From CAYJDG01 sp964368875 (GTDB taxonomy: Bacteria > Pseudomonadota > Alphaproteobacteria > Micavibrionales > Micavibrionaceae): a DNA stretch of 20,763 nt. The DNA lies in the NCBI GenBank assembly GCA_964368875.1, contig CAYJDG010000037.1:1-20763 (forward strand), in the 5' to 3' direction. Below the pieces are notes generated by a model. That model was not told the origin of the DNA. It made no database searches and saw only the letters and a list, made by a program, of their open reading frames with translations. A program made the position numbers and the translations under genes. Shown here one piece after another: positions 1 to 8,231 of the stretch (position 1 is the stretch's first letter; each line of letters opens with the position of its first letter).

Positions 1-47
1 ACGACGGCGATCCACCAGCCGAAAAAATCTTTCAGTGTTTCGTTCAT
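1..47 (-). CDS. Start of a small protein after the large terminase (partial)
   Basis: Only the first 15 residues are visible, beginning MNETLKDFFGWWIAVV, before the window ends. The ATG lies one base beyond the terminase stop codon, so the two genes are almost certainly cotranscribed. The hydrophobic WWIAVV suggests the start of a membrane segment. A lysis protein such as a holin would suit this position in a T7-like late region, but that is inference from position alone. The remainder lies outside the window. Confidence 0.45.
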   Translation of the reverse strand, partial: MNETLKDFFGWWIAV

Positions 48-48
48 G

Positions 49-1524
49 TTAAACCTCGAATTCTGTTGTGGCGGTTTCCGTCCGGCTGCGTCCGCCCCAC
101 TTCTGCCGCTTCGTGCCATGCACGCGCCCGAGCCGGACGGGTTCAAGACTGAGCGCGCCTGCGACCGCATCCAGCGCGTCATCATGACCCCCGGTTTTTC
201 CGGGCCGCCATTCCTGCAATTCCGTCATGAACGGTGATACCAGCACACTGCGATGGACATGCAGCACCCTGGCGGCAAGCGGCGCGTCGAAGGCTTCAAG
301 AATGCGAAGGGCTTTTGGGCGGCGTGATGTGACCTCGCGCACCCGGCACACCAGCCCGGCCTTACCCAGTTCCTGCTGCAACAGTCCCGGCAGAAATTTT
401 CCGAGACCGTTGGTTTCAAGCGCTATTCCCGGCAGATGAAACCGGTCTGCGATCTGCGCGACCTGTCTGCACTGCTGGATCGCGGCGGCGTCCGGGTCAA
501 GCGCTGATATTTTGATTTGCGCCACATGATGCAACCAGTACTGCCCTTCGCCGTCGGCGAAAATAATCGCGAGAATACTGCGATCTCCGCCTTCGCGCCC
601 GAAGGCCGGGTCCCACCACGCGCTCGCTGACACCATCCGCCGTCCGGCGAGCGTGAGGACGGGCTGCTGCGCCGCTTCGCTGTACTCAATCTCCGCGTCA
701 TAGAGTTGCAGATCAGCCGGATCAAGATGACCATTGGCAATGTTCACCGGCTGGCACAGCATCTGACTGGTGAAATGGTTCGGCCCGGTCTTGCGACGAA
801 CCGCCTCAAGACCCTCTAGAGTGTACCTCTCCGGCCACGCGCTTTTCCCCTGTGCATCAAGCACCGGAATAACCAGACGCTTGAAGACCTCCAGAAAAGC
901 CCGCTCCTCGCCGATCTCACGGCGCGGATCCTCGGCATAGATCGTGTACCAGCTATGCGGCGTCCCGGCGTAAAGCTGCGTACCGCCGGGAACGAGAATA
1001 TAATCCAGCTCCAGCAGGCGTTCGCGCAACTCTTCGCGCTTCTCCGGCGTATCGCAGGTATTGGGCACTTCAACATCGTCGCAGATAATCAGGTCGGCCC
1101 GCGTCCCGGTCAGGTTGGTCGTGATGCCCTTGGCCAGCATCGACGGATCGCGCAGTTCCTTTTTGCGCCGAACCGTAAATTTTTCAGCTCCCCACTGGTC
1201 CGCTTGCGCTGGCTTGAGATGTTTCGTCAGCGGGTGCTTCTCGATGATCCGCTTGACGTTGCGCACCATCTTGCGCGCAAGGTTCAAATCCGCCGCCAAC
1301 ACAAGGATACGCAAATCCGCCTGACGCCACAAAAGCCATGCACAGAAGAGGCCCACCAGTGTCGACTTGCCGCACGACCGGAATGCCATCAGCAGCAGGC
1401 GCGTGTCGCCGCTGTGCCAGCTTTTCTCCAGCCATGCGCATATTTTCAGATGAACCGCCGGGGTCGTCTGATGTTGTAAATTGTTCCATATGACCAGAAA
1501 AACCTGAAAACTATTGTCCTGCAT
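49..1524 (-). CDS. Phage terminase large subunit (T7 gp19-like)
   Basis: This is the DNA-packaging motor: an ATPase that pumps phage DNA into the procapsid through the portal, joined to a nuclease that cuts the concatemer. The 491-residue protein shows a Walker A-like loop AFRSCGKST (residues 47-55, Lys53) and a Walker B strand LIICDD (145-150). The C-terminal RNase H-like nuclease has acidic residues in WWDPAFG (Asp305), ALETNG (Glu370) and GHDDALDA (Asp448, Asp449, Asp452). All parts of the motor and nuclease are present, so it should be functional. It overlaps the upstream gene by 14 bases and has no clear ribosome binding site, which suggests translational coupling. Its place after the tail genes matches the T7 order. 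Identification of the family is firm; the T7-like subgroup is inferred from gene order. Confidence 0.93.
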   Translation of the reverse strand: MQDNSFQVFLVIWNNLQHQTTPAVHLKICAWLEKSWHSGDTRLLLMAFRSCGKSTLVGLFCAWLLWRQADLRILVLAADLNLARKMVRNVKRIIEKHPLTKHLKPAQADQWGAEKFTVRRKKELRDPSMLAKGITTNLTGTRADLIICDDVEVPNTCDTPEKREELRERLLELDYILVPGGTQLYAGTPHSWYTIYAEDPRREIGEERAFLEVFKRLVIPVLDAQGKSAWPERYTLEGLEAVRRKTGPNHFTSQMLCQPVNIANGHLDPADLQLYDAEIEYSEAAQQPVLTLAGRRMVSASAWWDPAFGREGGDRSILAIIFADGEGQYWLHHVAQIKISALDPDAAAIQQCRQVAQIADRFHLPGIALETNGLGKFLPGLLQQELGKAGLVCRVREVTSRRPKALRILEAFDAPLAARVLHVHRSVLVSPFMTELQEWRPGKTGGHDDALDAVAGALSLEPVRLGRVHGTKRQKWGGRSRTETATTEFEV

Positions 1525-1819
1525 GATCGCGGCCCGCGAGTTCGGCCTGCGCAGCGGCGATCATGTCTGCCAATCCCTGCTCGGCCTGCGCGTCATCGGT
1601 TTCAAAGGCCCAGCTGGCCAGGTGCAGAAGGAGCGTCACATGTGCGATGGCAACTTTGGCCGCATTATGGTGTTCGCGGAAAGGCTGCGAGTCGAAATCG
1701 CACTCAACTTTGTGATCTGTAAACCGCTGATACGAGTCGATAGCTTTACTCAAAGCCGCAGGCGTGAACGCAGAAATCTGTTTTCGTGTCACTGTGTCAA
1801 TCTTGGGAATGCTGGGCAT
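1511..1819 (-). CDS. Small protein in the small-terminase position
   Basis: A 102-residue protein (ATG at 1819; a TTG one codon earlier is also possible) encoded directly upstream of, and overlapping by 14 bases, the large terminase. I do not recognise the sequence family. In T7-like phages the small terminase subunit, which recognises DNA for packaging, sits here, so that role is plausible. The N-terminal third contains VTRKQISAFTPAALSKAI, which could form a helical DNA-binding unit, followed by a helix-rich middle and an Ala/Gln-rich end. The function is inferred from position and size only. Confidence 0.6.
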   Translation of the reverse strand: MPSIPKIDTVTRKQISAFTPAALSKAIDSYQRFTDHKVECDFDSQPFREHHNAAKVAIAHVTLLLHLASWAFETDDAQAEQGLADMIAAAQAELAGRDHAGQ

Positions 1820-1888
1820 CAAGGTTCTTTCGGTTAAGAGCTTTTTTTCAGGCAGAGGCCGTGCTAGCGTCTGCGCACAGGAGACCGC

Positions 1889-2455
1889 ATGCGATTTTTC
1901 AGAGCATCTTTATTAAGTATCCTCACCTTGGTGTGTCTGAGCGGCTGCGGCACCTCTGACGGTCCCGCGACCTACACCGAGCGCGACCTGCCTGCGGCTA
2001 TTCCGGTGCAGTTTCAGGGCTGGTGGAAAGGCAAAACCGAGTGGGATCATCTCCATCTCGCGCCGGACGGTATGATGCGTCTGGTTTTTCCTGAAAACTT
2101 TCAAGGCGCCTTCGATCCGGCGCTCGCCAAACCCAGCTCAAACAGTTTTTTAAAAATCATCCGCAATCAGGGTGATACGCTCTATGCTATATCCAAAGAG
2201 CAGCGCTATTACCGCGAAACCGGCAGATGGTCAGAGCCCATCTATTCCTATGTCATGTTTCATTATGATTTCGCCGGGCATACGCTCACCTATGAACAGC
2301 AGCCCTGCAATCTCAACGAAGACGATATGGATAAATCTCCCGACGAGCATCTCGCACGCCTGAGCCGCGGCGCCTGCACGATCACGGAAGAGCGGGCCGG
2401 TCTGAAATTGTGGAAACGCACAGTCACCTATGTCAGGGAAACCGTGCCAGAATAA
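1889..2455 (+). CDS. Lipoprotein of unknown function, probable prophage cargo gene
   Basis: A 188-residue protein with a typical lipoprotein signal: basic start MRFFR, hydrophobic core, then lipobox LSGC with the lipidated Cys at residue 20. It would be exported and anchored in a membrane, most likely the outer membrane. The mature part begins GTSDG and has no family I recognise. AGGAG at 1879-1883 lies five bases before the ATG, which fixes the start. The gene runs against the phage block: it is divergent from the terminase pair and its last 23 bases overlap the end of the tailspike gene. This placement is typical of a moron expressed in the lysogen. Surface change or superinfection exclusion are possible roles but unproven. 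Confidence 0.75.
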   Translation: MRFFRASLLSILTLVCLSGCGTSDGPATYTERDLPAAIPVQFQGWWKGKTEWDHLHLAPDGMMRLVFPENFQGAFDPALAKPSSNSFLKIIRNQGDTLYAISKEQRYYRETGRWSEPIYSYVMFHYDFAGHTLTYEQQPCNLNEDDMDKSPDEHLARLSRGACTITEERAGLKLWKRTVTYVRETVPE

Positions 2456-4217
2456 ACCACTGGCTGCCGTCCGAGACCGCCGTGATGGCATCGAACTGGC
2501 TGGTCAATGTCTGGCTATACTGATCCAACCCGCCTCCGCCCTGCACACTCACCGTGATGACATTGGCTGAGACATCTGTTTTCTTGATCGTCACCGTTCG
2601 CCCTGCGGCTTTCGTCGCGTTGGCTGGAGGCAGTCGGGCGGTCAAGGCTCCGCCAAAACTTGAGAGAAAATAGGTATCGACGGCCATATCGATGTCATAG
2701 ATGCCTGTCCCGTCATAATAACGTGTGTTACCCGCCGAGCGGTTTGAAGAAATCACAAACCACTCCGCACCATTTGAGAGCATCTGCACATAATCGTTTT
2801 CGCTNNNNNNNNNNNNNNNNNNNNNNNNNNNNNNNNNNNNNNNNNNNNNNNNNNNNNNNNNNNNNNNNNNNNNNNNNNNNNNNNNNNNNNNNNNNNNNNN
2901 NNNNGCCCCGTCGCTCGCCGAAAGCAAATTATAAATCGCCGTCTCAATCGATCCGGCATCAAGCTGGATATTCGGCACCGTATTCGACGATTCAGTATAA
3001 AGATTCACAAACAGGGATTTATTCGATCCCGCCCCAACCCTCACGCACGCCAGCGCCGTCGGCGCGATATTGGCTTCGAAATCTATAAACGAATTGTTGA
3101 ACGACCCGTGTTCGATATATAGCCCATGCCCTGTTGTTTCTGCGCCGAGCGAATAAACCCGGCACTGATGAAACCGGTTTGCGTTGGGCGTATCGCCCGC
3201 GCCGCTTCTGGTCAGGTGGATGCCATTCACGAATGGCTGCGCCACCAGCACCCGGTCGAAATTGTTCCAATAAGTCGGGCGGTCGCCGCTGTCATGACCA
3301 TCGAGCAAAATACCCGTCTGGGCTTGCCAGATCGTGACATCCGAAATGCTGCTATTCACACACGGCTCTGCATCGCCATAAAGCTTGATGCCGATTGCGC
3401 CGCCTTCAAGCCGCAGATGGGAAAGCGTCACATAACTCGCGCCGATCTCGATGAGGTTCACCAGCGTGTTGGCCCTGATCACGGCGCGCTGCCCGGCTCC
3501 GGTCAGCGTCTGGCGGTTGCCGAGCACGATGGCTTGCGTGATCAAATACTCACCCTCAGGCACAAACACCGCGTTATGCGCGGCGAGAGCCTCCTGAATG
3601 GCGACCGTATCATCGGTCAACCCGTCACCAACCGCGCCAAAATCCTTGATCGAGACGAAATCACTGAATTTATCGTGGCTTGTGCGCGTCACCGCCCCCG
3701 ATCCCACGGCTGTAAAGTCCGGGGCCGCCATCGACCCCGCAAGCGAAACCGCCACCGGGTTGCCGTCGCCATCAAAACCAAGCGCTTTGTTCATCCGCGT
3801 CGCCCGGTCCGGTAAAACTGTGACACCCGGGGTCTCCGTTTCCGCATAACGCAGCATCGGGGCCTGATCGCGGTTAATTTGCTGCAACCCGGCTACCAGA
3901 TAATCGAGCTCCGTATTGATCGCCTGCGCCGAAAAATCACCACCTTCGATAAAATCGGTGAGCCGCTCGAGCGGCATGCGCCGCGCCAGCGTTACGATCA
4001 TGCCTGCAAGCGGAGCCAGATCAAACGTCACGGTCCCGCCGTCCGTCTCCCCGGCCTCGTCGATGGTGAACCCGCTCACCTGCGGTGCGCCATTGAAAAA
4101 GACAGACAGATCCTCGCTGGCAAAAATCGGAAAGGGATAGGCAAAGACGGTCTGCGTTCCATTAGCGAGATACCGCACCAGCGGCACGACATCCGGCATC
4201 TTGATATGATCAGGCAT
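2433..4217 (-). CDS. Tailspike: T7-fibre-like N-terminus plus pectate-lyase-type beta-helix (interrupted by gap)
   Basis: Receptor-binding or depolymerase spike at the tail tip. Residues 1-125 resemble the particle-attachment domain of T7-type tail fibres and spikes (VRYLANGTQTVFAYPFP, RMPLERLTDF, INTELDYLVA). Residues 189-215 (SIKDFGAVGDGLTDDTVAIQ) are the hallmark start of the pectate-lyase-3 beta-helix fold, which in spikes usually cuts capsule or O-antigen. The helix continues to the gap at 2805-2904. After the gap a C-terminal beta domain ends in QFDAITAVSDGSQWFIL, a motif common at the ends of such proteins. ATG 4217 is preferred to the longer frame because AGAAAGAG lies just upstream and the gene then starts 11 bases after the esterase stop. 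True length is unknown because of the gap. The catalytic residues cannot be assigned by eye. Confidence 0.85.
   Translation of the reverse strand: MPDHIKMPDVVPLVRYLANGTQTVFAYPFPIFASEDLSVFFNGAPQVSGFTIDEAGETDGGTVTFDLAPLAGMIVTLARRMPLERLTDFIEGGDFSAQAINTELDYLVAGLQQINRDQAPMLRYAETETPGVTVLPDRATRMNKALGFDGDGNPVAVSLAGSMAAPDFTAVGSGAVTRTSHDKFSDFVSIKDFGAVGDGLTDDTVAIQEALAAHNAVFVPEGEYLITQAIVLGNRQTLTGAGQRAVIRANTLVNLIEIGASYVTLSHLRLEGGAIGIKLYGDAEPCVNSSISDVTIWQAQTGILLDGHDSGDRPTYWNNFDRVLVAQPFVNGIHLTRSGAGDTPNANRFHQCRVYSLGAETTGHGLYIEHGSFNNSFIDFEANIAPTALACVRVGAGSNKSLFVNLYTESSNTVPNIQLDAGSIETAIYNLLSASDGXXXXXXXXXXXXXXXXXXXXXXXXXXXXXXXXXXSENDYVQMLSNGAEWFVISSNRSAGNTRYYDGTGIYDIDMAVDTYFLSSFGGALTARLPPANATKAAGRTVTIKKTDVSANVITVSVQGGGGLDQYSQTLTSQFDAITAVSDGSQWFILARFP
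2805..2904. other. Assembly gap of 100 N inside the tailspike gene
   Basis: Exactly 100 ambiguous bases, the same length as three other gaps in the window, so a fixed placeholder rather than a measured distance. The tailspike frame is open on both sides and stays in phase across the gap by chance or by construction. The missing part would be the later coils of the beta-helix. Confidence 0.98.
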
Positions 4218-4228
4218 GAAAGCTCTTT

Positions 4229-5614
4229 CTAGTAATAGGTGATCGGCGGGGTGACGCTGCAAACTCCGGTAAACGGCGACGTCACTTCAATCGTCGTTTC
4301 CCCGGCGATGGTGTTGTCAAAGACGAACTGAAGGGAGATCTTGACCCCGTTGGTGCCAGAGAGCTGGCGCGGGATCATGCCGATAAAGCCTTCCCGGGCA
4401 ACGCCATTCATATAAACCCCGCTATCGCGGTAGAGTCCGGCGCGGACCAGAACGCCATTGGCCTGGTCTTCAATCAGCATCATCGCCGAAATCAGATTCT
4501 TTGCGCCCGTCGGGGCGGAGATTTTGATATAGGCGCCACACTCCATCCACACGCCATTCGCGGCTGCGGTCGTAATCGTCGCGGGTGAGCTATGCCGGAA
4601 CCGCAACGTTTCTGCCGCCAGTCCCGCGCCGTTATGCGTGACGACGAATTTCTGCGTCACCAGTTGATTGCTGTTCAGCGTCAGTGTGGATTTGGAACAC
4701 ACGGCCGTGCTGGTATACGTCCCGCTCGTCATCTCCGCTGTCCAGCTGTCGGCAACGTTACCAGTACAGCCGGTACCCTTGCCTCCTGCCGTTCCCGCAA
4801 GTTTGGCATTCGGCAGGATATTGCCAAACGGATTATTAGTTACATCGTAAACGTCGTAGACGTTGTTGATCAGCTCGCGGTTCGGCGGTAACAACCCGGC
4901 AGGCAGCGCCTCGATGATCGCATCGCCCAGCGCCTCGGCTCCGACCGAACTTGGATGCACGCCGTCGACCGTATACCCGGTTTTGGCATCCCCTGTTGCC
5001 GGGTCACAGAAGGCGATATCCGGATTGACGTAGGTCGCGCCCTTGGCCAGGCAGTAATTTTTGGTCGCCCGGTTGATGTCACATCGCATCAGGCGGCGGG
5101 TCGCATCGAAATCCGCGCCTGCGGCATCGGTTGCGTTGCGCGGCAAAATCCCGATCACCACCGGATGGATATTGGCGGCCAGCAAGCGATCAATCACAGT
5201 CGCGATATTCGCCTTGATGTTCGCAGCCGAGTCGCCACCCTGCAAATCGTTGGTCCCACCCATAAAGAAACAGAAGGCGGGCTTATAAGCGATTACATCG
5301 CTTTGCAGCCGGCCCAGCATCCCCGGTAGTTTATCGCTGCCAATCCCGGCGTTATACCCAACCGGGCGACCCGTGCCGGAAATCGAACCGGTATTGAAAG
5401 GCAAGTTACCGTCATAGCCGCTCGGACAATAGAACGGGTGCTTCATCTTGAACTGCACCCAGTTAAAATACCCGCGTGTCGTCTGGCCACCGTTGCGTGA
5501 AGAAACGCTCCCGGTCGTGTTCAGCGCAGTTATCGAGTCCCCGAGTAAAACTGCGGGAATGCCGCGTGTATTGGGCAGCACCTTGCCACCGTTGGAATAA
5601 ACCTGACCGATCAT
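4229..5614 (-). CDS. SGNH/GDSL-type esterase associated with the phage tail
   Basis: A 461-residue protein. The first 230 residues carry the SGNH hydrolase blocks in order: block I LLGDSIT (nucleophile Ser27), block II YNAGIGSDKL (Gly90/Gly92), block III GGTND (Asn122) and block V DGVHP (Asp217, His220). Such enzymes remove acetyl or other acyl groups from polysaccharides. The remaining 230 residues form a Gly/Thr/Ser-rich beta-strand region (TAVCSKSTLTLNSNQ and following), likely a carbohydrate-binding or structural domain. It lies between a gp14-like internal protein and the tailspike, so it probably belongs to the adsorption apparatus and trims host surface sugar before the spike acts. GAGG lies eight bases upstream of the ATG. 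The hydrolase family is sure; the substrate is unknown. Confidence 0.87.
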   Translation of the reverse strand: MIGQVYSNGGKVLPNTRGIPAVLLGDSITALNTTGSVSSRNGGQTTRGYFNWVQFKMKHPFYCPSGYDGNLPFNTGSISGTGRPVGYNAGIGSDKLPGMLGRLQSDVIAYKPAFCFFMGGTNDLQGGDSAANIKANIATVIDRLLAANIHPVVIGILPRNATDAAGADFDATRRLMRCDINRATKNYCLAKGATYVNPDIAFCDPATGDAKTGYTVDGVHPSSVGAEALGDAIIEALPAGLLPPNRELINNVYDVYDVTNNPFGNILPNAKLAGTAGGKGTGCTGNVADSWTAEMTSGTYTSTAVCSKSTLTLNSNQLVTQKFVVTHNGAGLAAETLRFRHSSPATITTAAANGVWMECGAYIKISAPTGAKNLISAMMLIEDQANGVLVRAGLYRDSGVYMNGVAREGFIGMIPRQLSGTNGVKISLQFVFDNTIAGETTIEVTSPFTGVCSVTPPITYY

Positions 5615-5642
5615 AAAAATACCTCATGGATAATGTGTTGAA

Positions 5643-6116
5643 TTAAAGACGCGACAAATAATCGATACGCTGGTTCTCGCGCAGCTGTGTTTGCTGCAGC
5701 AGATTGATCTGCTGTTGCTGCGCGACGTTTTGATCAAGGGCGGCTGCGCGCAGATTCTGGATTTTCTCGCGGTTGGCGCGTTCCTCGTCCGATTCCTGGA
5801 ACATCCCCAGCAGCACGGCCTCCGCCGATCCGGCGCTGGAGCCCACCCCTTGCGCCCCGAAACTGGCGCGCTGCCGTGCCATGGCGCGCTTTAACGCTGC
5901 GCGGCGTGTGGCTTCTGCGCCTTCCGCCGCGACGCGGTTCTGCTCTTTCTGCAACGCTGCGTCTTGCTGCATCTGTTGCATTTGCAACGCGTTGCTCTGC
6001 TTTTGCTGTCTGCTGTCCGCTCTGTCCTGAATAAAAGGCTGGGCGATGCTGGCCACCGTGCCGAGCACGGACCCAACCTGCATGATGGTGCCGAGCACCG
6101 GGGCAATCGCTCCCAT
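5643..6116 (-). CDS. Probable internal virion protein (T7 gp14 position)
   Basis: A 157-residue protein. Residues 1-30 are hydrophobic and Gly-rich (MGAIAPVLGTIMQVGSVLGTVASIAQ), followed by a long Gln/Ala/Arg-rich segment expected to be coiled coil (NALQMQQMQQDAALQKEQNR) and a conserved-looking core RASFGAQGVGSSAGSAEAVL. This pattern (membrane-active start, helical Gln-rich body) resembles small internal proteins of T7-like phages, which are ejected to form the DNA channel. AAAGGA precedes the ATG at good spacing. It sits between the nozzle and esterase genes. No large internal proteins like T7 gp15/gp16 follow, so the ejection apparatus appears reduced. The role is inferred from position and architecture. 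Confidence 0.65.
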   Translation of the reverse strand: MGAIAPVLGTIMQVGSVLGTVASIAQPFIQDRADSRQQKQSNALQMQQMQQDAALQKEQNRVAAEGAEATRRAALKRAMARQRASFGAQGVGSSAGSAEAVLLGMFQESDEERANREKIQNLRAAALDQNVAQQQQINLLQQTQLRENQRIDYLSRL

Positions 6117-6133
6117 GATGTTGTCCTTTCTGA

Positions 6134-7843
6134 TTAATCGTTGACTTTAAGTTCGGTTGCAACCGAGAGCAGCGTGAACGGAAATGGCAGATCCTGCTCG
6201 ATCAGCCATAGCGGCTCGGTCTTATCCTCATGCCAGCCATACCCGCGCACCGTCATGTCGCCGCTCACCAATGGCGGCGGCGCATCGAGGATGGGATCTT
6301 CGCCAAGCTGCCGGAGCGTAATGTCCTTGAGCCCCCGCCCGGTATCGAGCCGCAACGCTGCAGTCCGGTAGAGCCTGAAAACCGCCTGCACCAGCCGCAG
6401 TTTCCGCGCTCCGGCGAGGTTGCTCACATTCGATGGCGGCAACGGCTCAATAATATGCGTGTACGGCAGCCCGATCTCTACCGTCTGCGCCGCTTCATCC
6501 AGCGTAACACTCCCGCCCGATACGATTTTAGGTGTTTGCACCATACCATCGGCGAGAATGGACACGGTCTTGCCGTTCAAGTGCGTAAGCCCCGTCCAGC
6601 TGAGNNNNNNNNNNNNNNNNNNNNNNNNNNNNNNNNNNNNNNNNNNNNNNNNNNNNNNNNNNNNNNNNNNNNNNNNNNNNNNNNNNNNNNNNNNNNNNNN
6701 NNNNAAAGCCAGATCAGTGGACTGATAGGCCTGCTCGACATCGGTATAGACGAATTCGCGTAGCTCCTGCCGGTTGCGCGCGACAAACAGCGTCGCGCCG
6801 TCGACATCGAGCGGCGGAATATAGCGGTTGATCACAGATCCGACCCGCGTCTGCCTGCGAATTTGTACGGTCGCGGGGGTCAATGGATCGCCCGTGACCA
6901 TCCATTCCGCCCCGCTCGTAAACACCTGCAAGTGCCGCCCGGAGAACACACCCCGAATGGCGTTGACCTGATCCGAGAGAATGGCGAACTCAATCGCTTC
7001 GTCGTCCAATCCGGTGCCAAGATCGAAATTGAATAGATCACCGGAGCGTGAAAACCATAAGCGGTTGGGCAGATCGCGGCCGCCCCCGACAATCAAACGG
7101 TCCTGGTGGAATGCAACCGACACCGGATACCCGCGCACAGGTGAAAACGCCTGCTCTTCCCAGTCAATCGCCGGGGTCGTGCCGAGCAGAGTCTGAATCA
7201 CGCTCACGGTCACGACGGTCACCGAATTGACCGTGGTGATCAGAACCTCCTTGCCGCCGACACGCAGCCGCGTTCCGGCCAGAAGATTATCAAACACCGC
7301 CGCCGACGCCGTCAGCGTGATCGTGCCCGTCGTCGCGCTCGGGGTCAGCGTCACGGTCGCCTCGGCAAATTTATAATAGGGCTGATAGGTCACGTTATCT
7401 TTGGTAAAGAACGCCCAGTCGACCATTGACCACACCCCGCCGCCGCTCCGCGTCAGTTTCTTCGGCGGCAGATCGGGATGCACCATGAGCAGCGTATCCG
7501 CGCTCTGCGTCCACGCTACCTGCGGCACTTGGCCAGCTGACCACGGCGCAACCAGAGTCGTTTCAAACGTGCCTTCGAAATAAATATCGAGACGATTTTC
7601 ACTCAAAACCAGCAAATAGGTCTGCTCCGTATTGAATTCAAACGCGATCAACCGGCCAGTTGCCGCCACCGTATCGACATAACGCAACCCCGCCCGGCGC
7701 GTCACGCCTCCGGTCGGCTGGATAAACACATTGCGCAGGCGCAACGCCCCATTGTCATACGCCCGCAAATCCCCCCGCCCAAGCAGCTCCGGTGCCACTT
7801 CACCCGCTGTGAACGTGGTCTTCGATTGTGTCAGTACGGTCAT
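6134..7843 (-). CDS. Tail nozzle/tubular protein B-like (interrupted by gap)
   Basis: A large beta-rich protein that begins TTFTAGEVAPELLGRGDLRA and continues NGALRLRNVFIQPTGGVTRR, a signature of podovirus tail proteins in the place of T7 gp12 (nozzle). Later segments such as TQSADTLLMVHPDLPPKKL and FHQDRLIVGGGRDLPNRLWF are typical of the same family. It lies right after the gp11-like adaptor, apart from one inserted membrane gene, as gp12 does in T7. GAGGA upstream of ATG 7843 supports the start. The gap at 6605-6704 removes an unknown length near residue 380. The family is well supported by the N-terminus; the name nozzle is by analogy. Confidence 0.8.
   Translation of the reverse strand: MTVLTQSKTTFTAGEVAPELLGRGDLRAYDNGALRLRNVFIQPTGGVTRRAGLRYVDTVAATGRLIAFEFNTEQTYLLVLSENRLDIYFEGTFETTLVAPWSAGQVPQVAWTQSADTLLMVHPDLPPKKLTRSGGGVWSMVDWAFFTKDNVTYQPYYKFAEATVTLTPSATTGTITLTASAAVFDNLLAGTRLRVGGKEVLITTVNSVTVVTVSVIQTLLGTTPAIDWEEQAFSPVRGYPVSVAFHQDRLIVGGGRDLPNRLWFSRSGDLFNFDLGTGLDDEAIEFAILSDQVNAIRGVFSGRHLQVFTSGAEWMVTGDPLTPATVQIRRQTRVGSVINRYIPPLDVDGATLFVARNRQELREFVYTDVEQAYQSTDLAXXXXXXXXXXXXXXXXXXXXXXXXXXXXXXXXXXLSWTGLTHLNGKTVSILADGMVQTPKIVSGGSVTLDEAAQTVEIGLPYTHIIEPLPPSNVSNLAGARKLRLVQAVFRLYRTAALRLDTGRGLKDITLRQLGEDPILDAPPPLVSGDMTVRGYGWHEDKTEPLWLIEQDLPFPFTLLSVATELKVND
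6605..6704. other. Assembly gap of 100 N inside the nozzle gene
   Basis: Exactly 100 N. The nozzle frame is open on both sides and in phase. Because all four gaps have the same length, the real distance is unknown. Confidence 0.98.
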
Positions 7844-7860
7844 GGGTATCCTCGTTCAGA

Positions 7861-7889
7861 AAATAAAAAACCCTCCGCGTGGGGAGGGT
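7861..7889 (-). terminator. Intrinsic terminator after the small membrane gene
   Basis: Inverted repeat ACCCTCC/GGAGGGT (7870-7876 with 7883-7889), six-base loop, followed on the minus strand by TTTTTTATTT. It lies between the membrane protein gene (stop at 7916) and the nozzle gene (start 7843), so nozzle and later genes need readthrough or their own promoter. Confidence 0.85.
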
Positions 7890-7915
7890 CAGTCTTTTGA
7901 TCTATGATTTAGCTT

Positions 7916-8191
7916 TCAGGCCTTGATCTCGTCTTGTACGTCAGTCGCATCACTTTTCTTCTTCATAAAGAATTTGCTGATCATATATATAAACACCATA
8001 GCGATTTCGATGGCATAAACGGTCAGGTAGGTCCTAAAGAACGGCGTGATAAAAGTCATCCACGACTCTTCATCTTTTGTCATCGACGCGACCAGCAAAA
8101 AGATTCCCAGGCACGGCATGAGAACATAAAAATTCACTCGGACCGTATGCTGATTGAAAATGGCTGCCGCTATATTAGAAAGTAATTTCAT
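7916..8191 (-). CDS. Small inner-membrane protein, function unknown
   Basis: A 91-residue protein with two likely membrane helices: about residues 20-38 (NFYVLMPCLGIFLLVASM) and about 52-74 (RTYLTVYAIEIAMVFIYMIS), then a basic/charged tail KFFMKKKSDATDVQDEIKA. I recognise no family. It is inserted between the gp11- and gp12-like tail genes, which are adjacent in T7, and is followed by a strong terminator. AGAGG lies almost against the ATG, so expression signals are unusual. Its coding sequence is visibly richer in A+T than the tail genes around it. It may be a cargo gene acting on the host membrane (for example exclusion or lysis), but nothing in the sequence decides this. Confidence 0.7.
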   Translation of the reverse strand: MKLLSNIAAAIFNQHTVRVNFYVLMPCLGIFLLVASMTKDEESWMTFITPFFRTYLTVYAIEIAMVFIYMISKFFMKKKSDATDVQDEIKA

Positions 8192-8231
8192 ACCTCTATT
8201 CTAGCAAATATTCGCCCGATCTCAAAATTGG

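Noticed and set aside
955..1479. 174-codon open frame on the plus strand
   Set aside because: Antisense to the ATPase part of the large terminase.
3126..3815. 229-codon open frame on the plus strand
   Set aside because: It lies wholly within the tailspike gene on the other strand, lacks a ribosome binding site and resembles no protein.
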